DNA of 64,000 bases from Opisthorchis felineus (GCA_004794785.1 SJOL01008845.1:103744-167743); one strand, 5' to 3'; shown: positions 1-13,319, numbered from the stretch's first letter. Translations and numbers: made by a program. Notes: generated by a model from the letters alone, not told the origin.

Positions 1-3000
1 GAATCACAGGTAATTTTTGTTCATTCGGAGATCCATGTAAACGTAAATCGTGAGGCAGAATGGATAACGGACATACAGGGCGTTCAGAGCACTTACTGCC
101 GAAGGCTAAAGCTTGGGAAGAGGAGGGAACGGGATGAGATCAGTAAGGGCTGGGGGCAGGAGAATGTTTCTGACAACATACAGTTCATTAGTAGAAAAAC
201 ATGAAACATGATGGCGATAGGTCCTTAGATGAACCAAATAGAGTTATGTTTGTGATGATTGACCCAGCAAACAAGGACTGACCAAGCTTGCCGATATAGC
301 ATAAGGCACAAAGCAAACCACTACAAGTGTGCTTCTTCTTGACAAGTATGCAGTACAATTAGCGATGCAAGTGTTTGTGGTAAAATTGGTCTCTTCCTAG
401 CATTCCCGCTTAGCATGCTTAACTAGAATCAGAGTGCAGCACGATAACATACGAAAAGTTCCTACAAATCCAGTTTTTCAAAGGGCCCCGGCATCTTTTG
501 GTCAAAAGGTGTTTTTCTTCCCTTCTCCATCAACTCACGCACACGCGATGCTGGCACAACAGGCAGTTTCGATCGCTCTCACATCGGAGTTCTGGGTTTA
601 CCCCAGCAGTTACAGCTCACTCGATCACCACGTCGAACAAGTGTATATGACGTGCATTCAGCGAGCAACCCAACCCTGATCACGGGCACACGTTTACAGC
701 CAGCTGGAAGAAAGCCACCATCAATTGCTGTCTTCTGTGTTGTAATGTATGGTACCAACCCGTAGGTGCTTGCCTTTATGCCCATCGCTCGCACAAAATG
801 CACAAAGCTTGCCACCGTTTACCATATGCGATCGTGCAGCAAAGTCTATTTCAAGTACACTGTCTCTTTTATATTTCAATCAATGGCATTATGCTCGTAC
901 GAGTAGGGGATACCGTGTCTTCCGCGTTCACTCTAAATATTCAAGCGGTACCCAGCATTGAATTTCAGATGGGTTAAGGGTTGTGGGTAATCTTTTAGAA
1001 CCTATTTCTCACGCTGATACGACACCCCTTGCCATCACAGGTAGTTTTCGCACCACAGCCATCTCGGATTCTCGTGTTTTTTGTGTGCGAAATTGTCCTC
1101 TTTGCTTCAGCACAGCATGCATCTGCCCTATGCCAGTGCACTTCAGCGACGATCAGAAGTGTCCGTCGGTTCCTGGAATCACAAACCTTTGTCCATTCTA
1201 TCTACGGACTCCATGTTATTATCGTTAAAGTAAATCGCAATGGGCTGTCAAACCAATTTGCAAATGATTACCCTTTAAACCCAAAAGCCTCCAGCTCAAG
1301 TTCGCTTCTTCAACTCTAACCAAACTGATCCTGGAAATCAGACTCCGTGTGCCATCATTTCTAACCCTTTCAAATTTTCATCCAACCCTGAAGTTGATAT
1401 AGCGCATTTAAATTTTCAAAACCCCGGCAGTGATTCTTGCCAGAGTTATCAATAATCCAGACTTGATTCTTGCTCGACTCCTCGTTAATCTGACGCCGAT
1501 CTGCTCCCAAACCTCACACAAACGTAGATTCCTCCTGAAATCCTGCATACCACCCATATGATCTTGAGCGCTTTTCTGCTTCCACCTTTATGCACCTATC
1601 CACTTAACCTATGGATCTCGTGGCTGCCTCCATCACCCAAACGAAATTCACTGCTAACATAGCTGACGTGACGTCTCCCTAGCCTCGACTTGAGTTCCCA
1701 CTCGAAAATGGCATTATCAGTTATTGTCTTAGGTCTCTTCCTCACAAAGCTCTGAGTTTCTGAACCCGGTCTCTCGTCTCTTAATCGACCGTCCACCGAT
1801 TTTCGCACAAAATAAGCCGACAATGTCTCAAACTATGCACTCCAACTTAAAAAATAAATCTATTATAATTACTGAGTAGAACTCATACCCCGCACCAACG
1901 GCTAAAACGTCTTAGCATCCGTCATGACCCACCTCTCTAAACACGCACAAACTACTTTCTCGGGCTCGCTTTTACACAGTTTCCCACCCTCACACCGTCT
2001 TCGGCTGTTACGGAGCCATGTAAAGCTCTCTCACCATTTTTACTTTGACCTTGTCGCCCCCTTCTCCCCTCACGGTGACCACCAACGCACAGGACTCCCA
2101 TCCACGCTCAGCAAGTCCATTCTTTCCTACAGAAGGGTTGACTAGATCACCAGCTACTCCGCCGCCTCTGCTATTGCTTCCTGCCTGGTTTTGCTTACTC
2201 TATGTCTTCCATGCCGCCGTCTCCAGTCGGGTCTCTTTGCTTTGCGGTGTTAAGTGTACTGCCAGACCAATCCTCCTGTCCCATTTTAAGTAACAGTTTT
2301 AGCTTCCCCGCGATATTCTAGTATCCCTCAAACATAGACACCTAAACAACCAATTAATTTCACTCCCTCTATTTCTGTCCATCTGCCATGCACTGCAACG
2401 TCACCTGGTGCCACTGATACATCTATTATAAGGGCCGCCGAATTCAACCTATGAGTCACCCATGACGGGCATTATAGGAATAATAAATCGTTTGTTTCCT
2501 ACTACTGGACGGAACACTACCATGTATGATCCTAATAGTGGGGTCGGAACAAAAGCACAATGGATGTCGAGTGCAGGCATCCAGAAATGCGTGAAAGTGA
2601 GGTGGTCGTGTGAAAATGGCGTCGTCCAAAACAAATAGGATGTCGTCAAAACTGACACGGCCTAAACGCGGTGCACATCGGAGGTGGTGAGACACCGGCG
2701 AAGTGGGTGGTATGGCGAGGCGCTGGGAGTGACTGAAGGCCGGACTTTGTGTTGATGAAGGCAGAATTACTAGGGCATTTTATGGGTAAAACTTGAGAGT
2801 TTTGAACCAAATTTGGTAGCCATTGAAAGAATGGGGTGACTTTGAGCCAGGAAGATGCTAGGGCAGGCTACAGATATCAAGCTGAGGATGGCAACCCACA
2901 CTTATTTCGGGTGGGGAAGAATTTGGATCACCACCACGGAGGTACTGACGAAGTTGAAATCAGGCAAGCTCACCGACTTTGAGGAGTGCGAAAGATCGTT

Positions 3001-6000
3001 GATCGGACTTGTTGGAGCAGGCAAAGGTTTGGCTCGGCATGGAACCAGATAATCGTTATACGAAGAATAAGTGGTTTTACTGTAAGAACGAGCAAACCTT
3101 ATAATAGAATGGTTGGTGATTTGGAGTTTCGGTACATTGTCAGCGGACTAGAGCGGAGGACACCCTGTCGGAGTGCAGTAAGAATACGTTGAACTGCGGG
3201 CAAGCCACAAGATTGGGGACGGCAGTCATGGCACCAGCATCGCGACATCGTACGTAAGCCCGTGCACGGACATCTTGGGTAAACCGATTGGAGTTATTAG
3301 GTAGGTTAGGATTGACCAAGGAGCTGTGACGAAACTGCGGTCTAAAACAGCGTGCAGCCAATTCGTATGAACGGGTGATTAGTTGGCACGCATTTGGGGA
3401 GGTAGCTCCATCATGTAGGACAGCGCACTAACATTAAAGGGTTTGGAAAGCTACCACAGTTATTAAAACGGTCCAGCAGCGCCCTCTAAAATAGTGGGCG
3501 GAGGGGATGGAGAGGAAAACAAATCACCAGCCAGGGGCTACGGCGAACAACAGCATACAGAGTACGGATATGGGTGGGTATCTGCTGTTGCATGACGCGC
3601 AGAAAGAGGTTCACAACTGCTTCTGGAATTTGGGCGGGTCAAGGGGAGTTAGTAATTCAAAGCTTACATGAACAAGAGAACGAAGAACAGTGTGAGGTGC
3701 ACAGTCATGTTGTGTTTCGAAGATGAGGTGATCGCGGCGCGGCGCAGTAACAGCCCCTTGAAAAGATACGAACCATGTGGAACGTAATGCGTCAGAGGGG
3801 CAATACCACGTGCCACCACTAAATCTCTGGTAATACCCACTTGAGACAACTTTACCTAGCTGTGTTTGGCGTTTTTGATTCATCATATGGTCTTTCGGGA
3901 TAGGCACCACATTAAGAGCAGACTTAGGCGCACCAGTAGATCGAGCTACCCGAGACTCGACGTGATCGGAGAAGCTGAAAATGGAAGAGGGACCGAAACC
4001 CAGGCCTCTGATCTTAGTGAAGTAAGTGATAAGTTTGCCATTAAGCATGGAGACATCAGAAAAGCAGTGGCACGAGGTTATACAGGGCTCGGCCAAAGAA
4101 GAGCTTAGGACGGGTGCACATCGTCGGCGAATCAGAGTCTAAGTATTGTTGGAGCTGGTTAAGCGCAAGAGTAAAGGAAGGGAATGTGTGGACGAATACT
4201 GTATCATATCATGGGACAACATGCTGGAGACGTCGTTGATAGAGAGCAGGAAGGGAATGGTGCGCAGAGCTCTGCTTTGAATAAATCCACTAGTGATCGG
4301 TAATGACTACCTCTCATCAGCTTGTGTTGCTTGGGTTCTATCATATAGGCAGGAATTGAACCACTGAAACGGATTCATTGATAAAAAAGGAACCGAGATG
4401 ATGTGGTTGCTAAAAGACGGGTGAGTACCCCGACCCAAATCAGCTGTAGGGTGGGTGGTAGGTTTGTAGGTCAGAGTTTTGGCGGAAAGGGCAGCTGGCA
4501 GCTATCAAAATGGGGTTCCAAATTGAGACGGGGGAGGTGATAGGAAAACATTCGTTTGAAGTCAGATAAGTAATCAAGTGATTTCGACAAATACACTAAT
4601 TTGCAAATCAATTTGGTTTTCACGGGAGACTCAAGTGAGTCTCTCGTTTATGATGTTCTTCAACTGAATGTGCTGCACACAGGCCGCCTCATGTTTCAGT
4701 TGGTACGATATTCGAGATATCGCAGTATATTTTCATGNTGGGCTGTCGAAGAGTTTTCAGCAACCTTGTGAGTAGTTTCCTTCATGAAAATAATCAAGTG
4801 ATTGTTTCGTGTACAAAGCCCGTGGAATAAGCGAATGAGCAATTAGGAAGAAGGGAGTACCGAAGGCAGGGCCATTTTCATGGTACCTAAGGAATACGCT
4901 CAGAGAAGCCCGAGCAACTGAGAGCTTACCAACGGAATGCAGTGATGAGAAATCACGAGATTTCTGGTGTTTTCTGCTAGCTGAGTGCAAAACACACTAG
5001 GGTGAAGACATTTTATGGAGGGAACAAGGTTAAGGGTGGTCAGTAGAATATAGTAGATGACACGGATGCACCACGTGTGTAGAGGAAAAGAAATCGCCCC
5101 AGTCCCAGGAGTCCAGCATGGTGGATGTGGTCAGTGGAACATTTGGATAGCAGTGGCAACAGGACAAATTGGCCGGAGGAGCAGTTGGGCCACAAATGAC
5201 TGCTTTGCCAGAAAGGACACGATGAGGATTTCCAGCGAAAAGCGGATAAACCGTGATTGTAGCCAGGAAACCCTCGTTTTTGAATATTAGGTCCGGGGAG
5301 TGGGGGCCACAAGTGGGGCTACGCACAATCTGGAACCACACTTGTACACTTAATAGTGTGGCGTTGCGGTAGGTTAGAATCACCCGCCACAGATTTTGAT
5401 GGATAGGGGGGTCTTTAATGGAGATGATGCGGGACTGGTCAGCAACAGAGGCACTATAGAGGGCTGGCAGTAGATAGATGCAACCTACCAATACAGGTCG
5501 GTTGTCCGACCTGTAGAGATCCAGACGGCCTCCGGGATATCGTTGGGGTAAAGACCTTAGTGACAGTTGCACACGGCTTCGATTTGGATTAGATTTTACA
5601 ACCCGGATGCAAAAACGACGACCAACTGGCCCTCTGACATCTGCAGCATATTTTGTTCCGGTGTTCACCGCAGTATTTTCCGACGCCATTTCCCCACTTA
5701 CCCTTAACTTGCTCTACCGTGACCAACAGTTTGGTGCTGCAAGATTTCCTGTCCTTAATGCATTCCATGTCGACCTCTCTGGACTTAGGCGATTTGCAAT
5801 AGCCGTGCTCCTCACCCGTTCTTACCCCTCCGGTAATATTCCCATCCTTCCAAACGATAGATTGCCTGAACTGCAACACCCCAAGATATCTGCACTACAG
5901 CTTGTCCCACCGACGTAATATTCGGTGGAACCTGTCACACTTCTAACCTAGTCGATGCCTTCATCTCCCTTCTGGAATACACCACCTCTTGTTTTGGTTG

Positions 6001-8362
6001 ATCCCAGCGCCGCGGCATGAGCTAAAACGTACACTTTAGAGCGCAAATGGCCAAAACTTAAGGCAGCGCTTGTAAAATGAAGATATTCGGGAAGTTTGAT
6101 GGGGATTTCATCTTGCAAGCAAGGCCAGTCTACGATAAAAACACAGAAGCACTATACAGCTAATTTTCACTCCTAATAAAGACCATCGACAGCCTGCGTC
6201 TGGTGAAAATCTATTGAACGCGTCGTTTTCTATGTGATGGAGGCCAGAAAACAACACATAAGTAGCAAGTGTTTTGCAGACAGTACTGCATCGATAAAAC
6301 CGTAAATAAGCGAAAGCCCACTCAATTTTATGTCCTTGCTTGACGATACAACACAGTATTTCGATGGTGAAAGGACTTACATTGTTCATTTTGACGCCGC
6401 CCACAGATGGGGGATAGCCGACCCAGAAAGTGAATAACGCGTGCCGACTCGAAAACGTACGTGTCTTTTGCGATAGGACACTCAGGAAACAGAACCCCAA
6501 GAAGACACTTTCAAATGGAAGGTTAGCATGCACTTAAGAAGGCCTTAGCCTATAGTAAGCTTACTTCTTAGTACATTATGTGGCAGGCACCATCCATGAA
6601 TATTGCAGATGTGGTGTTTAACACTGCGACTACCATTTATATTCTGCGTTGCGTGATTAATTATTTCTGTTTTATAAATTCTCCGAATACATTATTAGTG
6701 TGTTGGGCCAGTTTTATACCTACCAGCGGTTATCAGAGTAAAACTTACTGGAGAGAGGGATGGTACGGTCAACGGCGAGACCTCATCAAACCAGCCCGCA
6801 TGACTGCCTTCCCAATATGGCCTGATGATTTGTTCGTAAATAGGACTCACTGAATGAAGGGGACACGGCGGCTGCTTTGAAACCGGTGGTCGTTAACTTC
6901 GAAATGCTACCTCGACTGGTGTATGTTTATTTCCCTGTGATGGTGAATAAAACACATAAGGAAAACCGAACGCACCCGCGCTTGCGTCGATCCAACAGTG
7001 ATGATATGTGTGCTGGTTGTGCCGCTTGCCTCCCCGAATTTGCAATTTGTATCCCACTGAAAAGCATCCGGTGTTGCACATCTACATCCGAAACAGACGT
7101 GTGTCCATATTCCTCTGAGACGTCGAGATCGTAATCACAAGATGGGCACAAATACCTAGCCGCTTCATAATAAAATTTAGGATAACAAGATATGATTAAC
7201 TGATGGTTCCTCAGGCAAAACCGTGCAGGACAACCATAGCTCCGCGTACTGTCTGTTGTTAGCAAATGCGCTAAACTTACTAGCTTCCTCGGATTTCTTG
7301 ACTTTTCGTTGGTTTCACTGACCGCCTGCTGCCGCTCGTGAAGCAAAGCAGAGCCGGTGGATTTGTTCCGCAGCACGCACAACTACCCCATAATCATCCC
7401 TCGTGTATTCCTTTCGCGTCTTCTCAGATGCCATGAAGGATGAAAACCTGACTGTCTCCAACTTCTCTGCAAATATATCTGAAGCCGAATCCAAAGTCAT
7501 AGCACTGCAGTTACAAAACTGAAAGGGCGCCAAAAATTACGAAGGAGGATTAATCAAATCAAAGGCACGACCGGATATGGCAGTCTTCGGATCGCGCAGA
7601 CTTATTGCGAAATGCAACATTTTTGCTCAGAAGTTTTTATTCGACACACAAAGGTTTTGGAGAAAGTTGGATATTCCGGATAAGCATTAGCGTAAGTCAT
7701 TACACAGGCAAGGTTCTCAATGAAATCGAGAAGTTGCGTAACCTTGAGGGTTGGGGCACTCAAAAAAGTGAGTCATTATCACCACGACGAAGGGCGCGCT
7801 AAAATATATGTAGCTAATTCATGGGATAAGTTAAAGGATGCATAGTACCATAGTAGTGCTGGAGGAACTTGGCTTCGGTAGAGGAAAAACCATTATTTGA
7901 CCCCTCAAAGTGATGGTATACAACGTTGTCACCAGCCCATCAAGTACATCAAAAAATTTTAACACCGGAGGAAGTAAGCAGTCCGGAGAAAAATGTTCTT
8001 TCAGAATTCTTGAGAGCAAGTGATAAAGCAGGCTGCTTCCTTTGTCGCGAGCGTCGGACATAGTAGGGCACGTCAGTGGGTCAAAAATCCCTGCAAACGA
8101 ATGGCAGTTATCAGAGTCACCAGGGCAGGAAGCGGACAAGTACGCCACAGAGGCCTGGTTGGGGCCTTGGACTCAAACCTGGCTTACACCTATTAAATCT
8201 CTCAACCTCTCTGGAAGCACACCTCTCAGATCCCCGCCTTCGGGTGCAGCAGGGATAGTGCTGAAGTTCTTATCCACTTACTTCCTCAGTCTCTTCAAAG
8301 AACCTCACGATATTAAACAGTCAGTAATTGATCAGGTGGCTTTTGATCTGATCGCTGAGCTT
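1..8362. other. Region with no supportable gene
   Basis: Apart from repeat X at 4600-4780, nothing here is recognised. From about 430 to 2450 the + strand is rich in C and T, from about 2450 to 5590 it is rich in A and G, and from 5590 to 5990 it is again C/T-rich. This leaves long chance open frames on the pyrimidine-rich strand (for example 3611-4096 and 5030-5689, both minus) with no family resemblance. A weak exon-like block on the minus strand at about 7274-7521 is discussed in findings. Confidence 0.6.
4600..4780 (-). repeat. Dispersed repeat X, copy 1
   Basis: The reverse complement contains CACAAGGTTGCTGAAAACTC in the inverse sense to the CAGCAACC block, GATATCTCGAATATCGTACC and CTGAAACATGAGGCGGCC. 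These match 21830-21930 and 59500-59580. A single undetermined base (n) is at 4738 within it. Confidence 0.6.
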
Positions 8363-8477
8363 GGTAATTGATTTGCAAACGTTTTGTCACCATTTTAGGA
8401 GACATCTTCAGCGCACATCTTCAGCGCACTGAAGGTGTCTCCTCGAATGGTGACGGAATCTTTGCAAATCAGTTGCC
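8363..8477. repeat. Imperfect inverted repeat (hairpin) at the 5' side of the CR1-like copy
   Basis: The left arm 8363-8414 and right arm 8428-8477 are near reverse complements. Both contain TTGATTTGCAAA-like, GTCACCATT and AGGAGAC elements on the appropriate strands. The loop side holds a 13-bp direct duplication (CATCTTCAGCGCA, twice from 8403). It may be the structured 5' end of the neighbouring retroelement or two fragments joined head to head. Confidence 0.7.
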
Positions 8478-8479
8478 AA

Positions 8480-10440
8480 GCCCGGCGAACAGATCAACAG
8501 CCACCTGATCAGTTACTAACTAACGCACCCGAGCTACCAATATTTCAACAAGTTACCATTAAACAGTCAGCTTGTCTTGAACAGCTGTCCATAATAGCAC
8601 TCACGGAGACCTGGCTGACACTAGGTGTCTCTAACGCGGAGCTCTCTGTAGATGGCTACTCCGTTTTCCGAGCTGACCCGAAACGCAGGAGGGCAGGCTG
8701 AGCTGCTTTATACTTACATGCGGCGCTACCTATCCCAACTGTCCTCAACGACACCACCCCTGTACCTTTTAGTCACCCACTGTGGACTCAAACCCCGCCG
8801 CGTGCAACCGAATATCTTCTTCTCGGTGTGGTCTACCGTCTCCTCTCGAGTCCAACGGAAGGCAACCAGTTCCTCGTACAAACCATTGAGCAATTCCCCT
8901 CTAGCTACCTCTTCACACATCTCTTGCTAGTAGGTGATTTTAACGCTCTAAAGGCCTCCTGGATGGAACTCCAGCGCATCGGGTCTAGTGGACACTGCGT
9001 CGGCGCTGACCAAAGTTGTTCAACGGAACGCTTGGACTCAACAAGTCGTCACACTCACCAGACGCCGCACAGGCCGAATGCCATCCCCGCTGGATATGGT
9101 TATCTCCAACGAAAGACACTTGGTTGGTCAAGTGTTAATTGAAGCTCCACCGGGACATAGTGGCCACTGTGTGCTGACGTTTGATTTCATCTGCTCCTGG
9201 GCCAGAAATTCGGAATTTCTGCCGTGCAGACTTCCCAGAAATGAGTTGCTCCCCTGAGCGGCTTTTGTGGAAAAGGCATGCAAAAGCGCTGTCCAGAAAA
9301 TCCATGAGGCTGACGCAGCGTTCATACCCAAATAACCATCGCGCAGCCGGAGTGACAAAAAGCTACCTAGAAGGGCTCGGCGTCTTCTTGAAAAGAGGTC
9401 GCAACTATTTTTCCAAAAGATAGCTACAGATGACACAGAAGACTGGCTGGCTTTTCTCAAAATGAGGAACCGCTGGTAATCAGAAATCCGCCGAAGTAAC
9501 ATACGAACGCAAGTTACGATACTGAACCTCGCCCGGAAAAGCAAAAATGTGATATTTAAATACATGGGACACCGCCGGGGAAATAAGCCAACCGCTTTCT
9601 CCTTGAGGACAGAAACGGGGAACCCGCAAGTGGCCCAATAGTGGTATCTGAAGTTTACACAGAAACCCATGCAGGCCTGTATTTTTCCCCAGTGACCTCG
9701 TACCGACTAACTACCTCTATTCAACGTGGTCTTTATTGAGGAGATTCGTCAACTCCTGCACAAGACAAACCCCTTCAGCCAGACGAGGCCCATCCAAGGA
9801 TCCTGAAAGAAACGTCGCTCACAGGACAAAATATTTCTGCCTGGTGTTTCGTCGGTCGATTGACGAAGGAAACCTTCCTTCCGCCTCGGAGGAAGCGATT
9901 GTCATGTGAATCTACGAAAATGGTGACCGCCTACCTCCCGGCAGCTACAGGCCTATTAGCCTCAGTATCGTACCGTGCAAGGCGATGAAACGCATTCTGA
10001 ACCGGACCATCCTAGAAAACAACAACACGATATCCCCAGTGCAACACGGACTCCTCCCGGACCGTACTTGCGTGACGAACATGCTCGTATTTATGAACAG
10101 CTAAACCCAAGCTAAGGACAAAGGACTCATATCGGATGACATATTTTTCGACTTCTCAATGGCATTCGATTGAGTCCCACACATCCCGCTGCTCCACAAA
10201 CTCGAGTATTATGGGATTCAAGCATAAATCCTACTCTGAATTTAGGCGTTCTTATCATACAGAGCACTCCGAGTGAAAGTAGACTCGATCTACTCTTCTT
10301 TGGCGCCGTTCTCTATTGGAGTTCCTGAAGGCTCCGTCTTGGGACCAATTCTGTTTCTGGTCTACGTCAACGAGCTTCCAGATGTTCTTTCGAGTGCATG
10401 TCTACTTTTTGCGGATAACTTGAAATTCTAGGTTTCATAT
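8480..10440 (+). pseudogene. CR1/Jockey-like non-LTR retrotransposon, degenerate endonuclease and reverse transcriptase
   Basis: Reading across frames recovers an ordered non-LTR pol. The endonuclease pieces are LSIIALTETWLT (8577 on), LLLVGDFNALKA (8925 on) and VLIEAPPGHSGHCVLTFDF (9130 on). A connector LARKSKNVIFKYMGHRRGN lies near 9530. RT pieces are PDEAHPRILKE (9779 on), SYRPISL (9943), IFFDFSMAFD (10142), GVPEGSVLGPILFLVYVNEL (10320) and FADN, in place of FADD, at about 10408. Many frameshifts and stops show it is dead. It is closer to the CR1/Jockey type than to the RTE copies elsewhere in this window. No clear 3' end is visible. Confidence 0.85.
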
Positions 10441-11164
10441 GTCAGTGCCCTCCTCCTGCCGTTGTCCACGCTGCACCTTGTTCCCAGTTCAAAGCATTTT
10501 TAGACACTATTTGATATAAGTCCCCTCTCTGTCAAGCTTGCTGCCTAGGGCTGAGAATTGGAACGGATGTGCCACACATTTCTTCCGCCAGTGCCTTTCA
10601 GGTAAACGGAAGCCACCGAACGATAAGAACAAATCCGACCCGGGAAGCTTGGGTGAAAGCCTCGATCCTGTGTATCAAGCCGTGAATCAGTGAATTGATG
10701 GGCGTTAGCCCGATTCCCGAAGAGCGGACTTAAACGCTGTGGTCTGCAAATCCCCAACATTTGGGACACTTGCAACATTTGGAACGCTAAGACCTTACTA
10801 GAAGAACTGTACTCGGGATGCAGAAGAGAGGAATGTACGTCATGCACAGTTGCGTAAAACCTTTCTCACTTCTCCGTGCGTTGAACTGAACGAGTGGTGC
10901 GGATAAACAACTTCAAATTAATCGGCGGGCAATTTCCCTGGGGGGATGCTGGTGGATTGCCTTTCGTTTTCCTTGTTTTCTCTTCCCGCGTCCCGGCATC
11001 AACCAATAAGTAGATGAATGCTAGCCGAATTACATTTTTGTTATTCATAACTACAGACAGCCGGTCTCCATACACTGTGACATGTGTTTTGCATTTGAAT
11101 GGACTAAACACGTGATTATTTTACTGTTCGAACCCGCTGAGTTACATTCCAATCATTTTGTGGG
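10441..11164. other. Upstream flank of trio exon 1
   Basis: No retroelement or gene recognised. It could hold the trio 5' UTR and promoter, but I see no TATA box, initiator or other motif I would commit to. Confidence 0.4.
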
Positions 11165-11899
11165 ATGAACTACAGCAACAGCAGTCTTGACCCCGAAGTT
11201 CTGGAATTCTACTGTCCAAACAGGTCGAAAAATGCCCGTTGTCATGCCCACCACCACATACACCAGCCGCATTCTCAACGCCTTCATGGCACCCATCCTG
11301 GATCTCATCAACAGGCGCAGCCTGGAGCTTATAGGCACTCTCAGCCTGTATGTTCAAATGCAGCTGCACCTCAAAGTCAGTCGAGTGCTCATAACACAAG
11401 TAAAGCTTATCACGGTCCGACGCAGCACGCACCACCACAGCATGCACAACAGCGTTTCGGTGCATCTGAACATTTTCATCATCATTCTGGACATCGATAT
11501 CGATCTTCCATCAGCCCAGTCCAGGCTTTGCCAAGCACTTGTGGCAGTAGTGTAAGTACGTTGAATTCTTCTAGTGGATATTGTACCGCGGGTTCTACCG
11601 CTCACAGTGTCGGTGTTAGTTCAGTTACCAGTCGAAAAACACACCTACGTGCACGTGATCACGTCAAGCTGCTGAGAGAAAAGATAGCTCTGCTACCCGG
11701 AGGGAGATCCAGACAAGGTGGTCCTTTGTTGTGTTTTCCGTCAAACTCGCGTGCCCATGACATTCCGTATGACGATCTTTGTTTACTTGTTTGTTATTTA
11801 ACATACTTACCTGATGAAAGTGTAAAAAAAGCTGGATTTTCTGTCATCGTTGACATGCGAAACGGGACTACGTGGAATAACGTGAAGCCAATACTCAGG
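11165..11899 (+). CDS. trio: trio exon 1: N-terminal extension and start of Sec14 domain
   Basis: Codes residues 1-245. The ATG at 11165 follows an in-frame TGA at 11138 with no convincing acceptor in the few bases between, so this is probably the true start. Residues 20-120 are rich in His, Gln, Ser and Ala (runs such as HAHHHIHQPH). The Sec14/CRAL-TRIO region opens near residue 166 with LLREKIALLPGGRSRQGGP and continues through CYLTYLPDESVKKAGFSVIVD and NNVKPILR, matching the lipid-binding domain at the N-terminus of Trio and Kalirin. The exon ends in phase 0 at a GTGAGT donor. The N-terminal 165 residues have no recognised domain. Confidence 0.9.
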
Positions 11900-13319
11900 G
11901 TGAGTCACGAAATTTCGGTTGTGGTGTCGACAGAACTTTAGTGTTAGATTCACTGGCTATTTCGTGGAACCTTTATTGGTTGGTTTTGGCATATGTAGGC
12001 CAGTATCTGGAAATAGAGTTTCAATAAATGCGAGTAAAGACATTTCATGTACACTGGGTGTGCCTGCCGTGCCTACGAGTTGGAACTTGGGGCAATAAGT
12101 AGTCGTTAGTTGGTTGATTTTTAATTATTGGTTTGGGTTGAATAGACTGCTTGGCTCCAGTGTAGAAAGATATGAACTTTGATGGCCATGGTTCTCAGTT
12201 CCGTCATGATGCTAATCTGTCCTCGAATGAATGAAATTTTAAGAAGGTGATATCTGGATATCTGGTCCTGTCGGCACTTTTTATGGTGCATTGAGACAAA
12301 GGCTGGTCCAGCTTCTCACTCACGATAGGTTGTCTAAATTATTGTTCTGTTCACCAAAGTATAAAAACGAACAGAAATGCGGAGTGACGGCGACGTCGTC
12401 CAGATAAGTCTGCTAGGAACTAGTTAAGAGTGGCAAGGGGGTCGCTGCTTTCCGCTGACCAACATGCCTGATGGTTGCTTCCAGGCAGTGACTGTGATAG
12501 ACCGACATTTCAGAATCCCTCTTGTTTTCATTACCTCATTGTTAGTGGCTATTTCCCCTCGGATTTTGGAACTAACCTGCTTACAAATGTTTTGGGCTTT
12601 TATACATTGTCGTTCACCCGTGAAATCACCTCGAAAGGCTTGCCATAGTGCTCTCTACTGACGGATATCCACTGATGGTCTCTTCAGAGGAGACAACTAC
12701 GTATGTCCACAGTCTAGTGCATGATATCAGGCCGTAAATCAGCTGTAACACCCTTTCGGTGTCCAGCTGCCGTGCCACATGAAGGATGCACGAAGGCTGG
12801 GATACTGACAGGTTTCCCAAGCCTCTAGAGGAGCAGTCGAGATTGTGAGTTTTGGTTTGAACCACTGACAATACGGTCAGTAAGTTCAGGCCCTAACCAC
12901 TGAGTTATCTCGATATCGCATACAGTGCGTTGTCTTAATTTTACTCAGCTTTCTTAACTATGAAGTAGCGCCGCTTGAATCAGTGTCTCGTAAGTTCATC
13001 TCTTCATCAGGAGACAGACGTTCCGTAGTTTACACGAGTGCTCCGCTTAGGAAATGTTGCCCTCGCTTTCGCTATCCATGCTTTTATTTCGCGGACGGTG
13101 CGGCCATCGCTTCAGTCTATTTTACCAGCTGTAAACCGTTTACCGAGAGTGTGTTAGTTCCATCCACTACACTTTCTGTCACCGGAAAGTGGGAAGGCTG
13201 CGAGATTAAGCCAAACAGTGAAGGCAATAGAGTTGAACTAGTCTACATTTTTTAAGCAACGACAAACTTGGCTACGCATTGAAGACGATAACTTTGATAC
13301 AAGAGCGCCATTGATTGCG
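11900..13319. other. Intron 1, left part
   Basis: Unique-looking sequence apart from the antisense SINE at 12735-12917. Confidence 0.5.
12735..12917 (-). repeat. tRNA-derived SINE copy
   Basis: The reverse complement has the tRNA-like head (GAGATAACTCAGTGGTTAG type A box and a B box weakened to GGTTCAAACC) and the family body and tail ACCGAAAGGGTGTTACAGCTG. It is in intron 1, antisense to trio, and moderately diverged. Confidence 0.8.

Noticed and set aside
3611..4096. 161-codon open frame on the minus strand
   Set aside because: Same compositional explanation; no family resemblance, and the codons look random.
5030..5689. 219-codon open frame on the minus strand
   Set aside because: It lies on the pyrimidine-rich strand, where stops are rare by composition. 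No domain, repeat logic or splice signals were recognised, and the amino-acid mix is what C/T-rich sequence gives in any frame.
6927..7382. 151-codon open frame on the minus strand with scattered Cys
   Set aside because: The Cys residues do not form a recognised zinc-binding pattern and nothing supports it as a complete gene; only a possible exon fragment nearby is kept as a weak finding.
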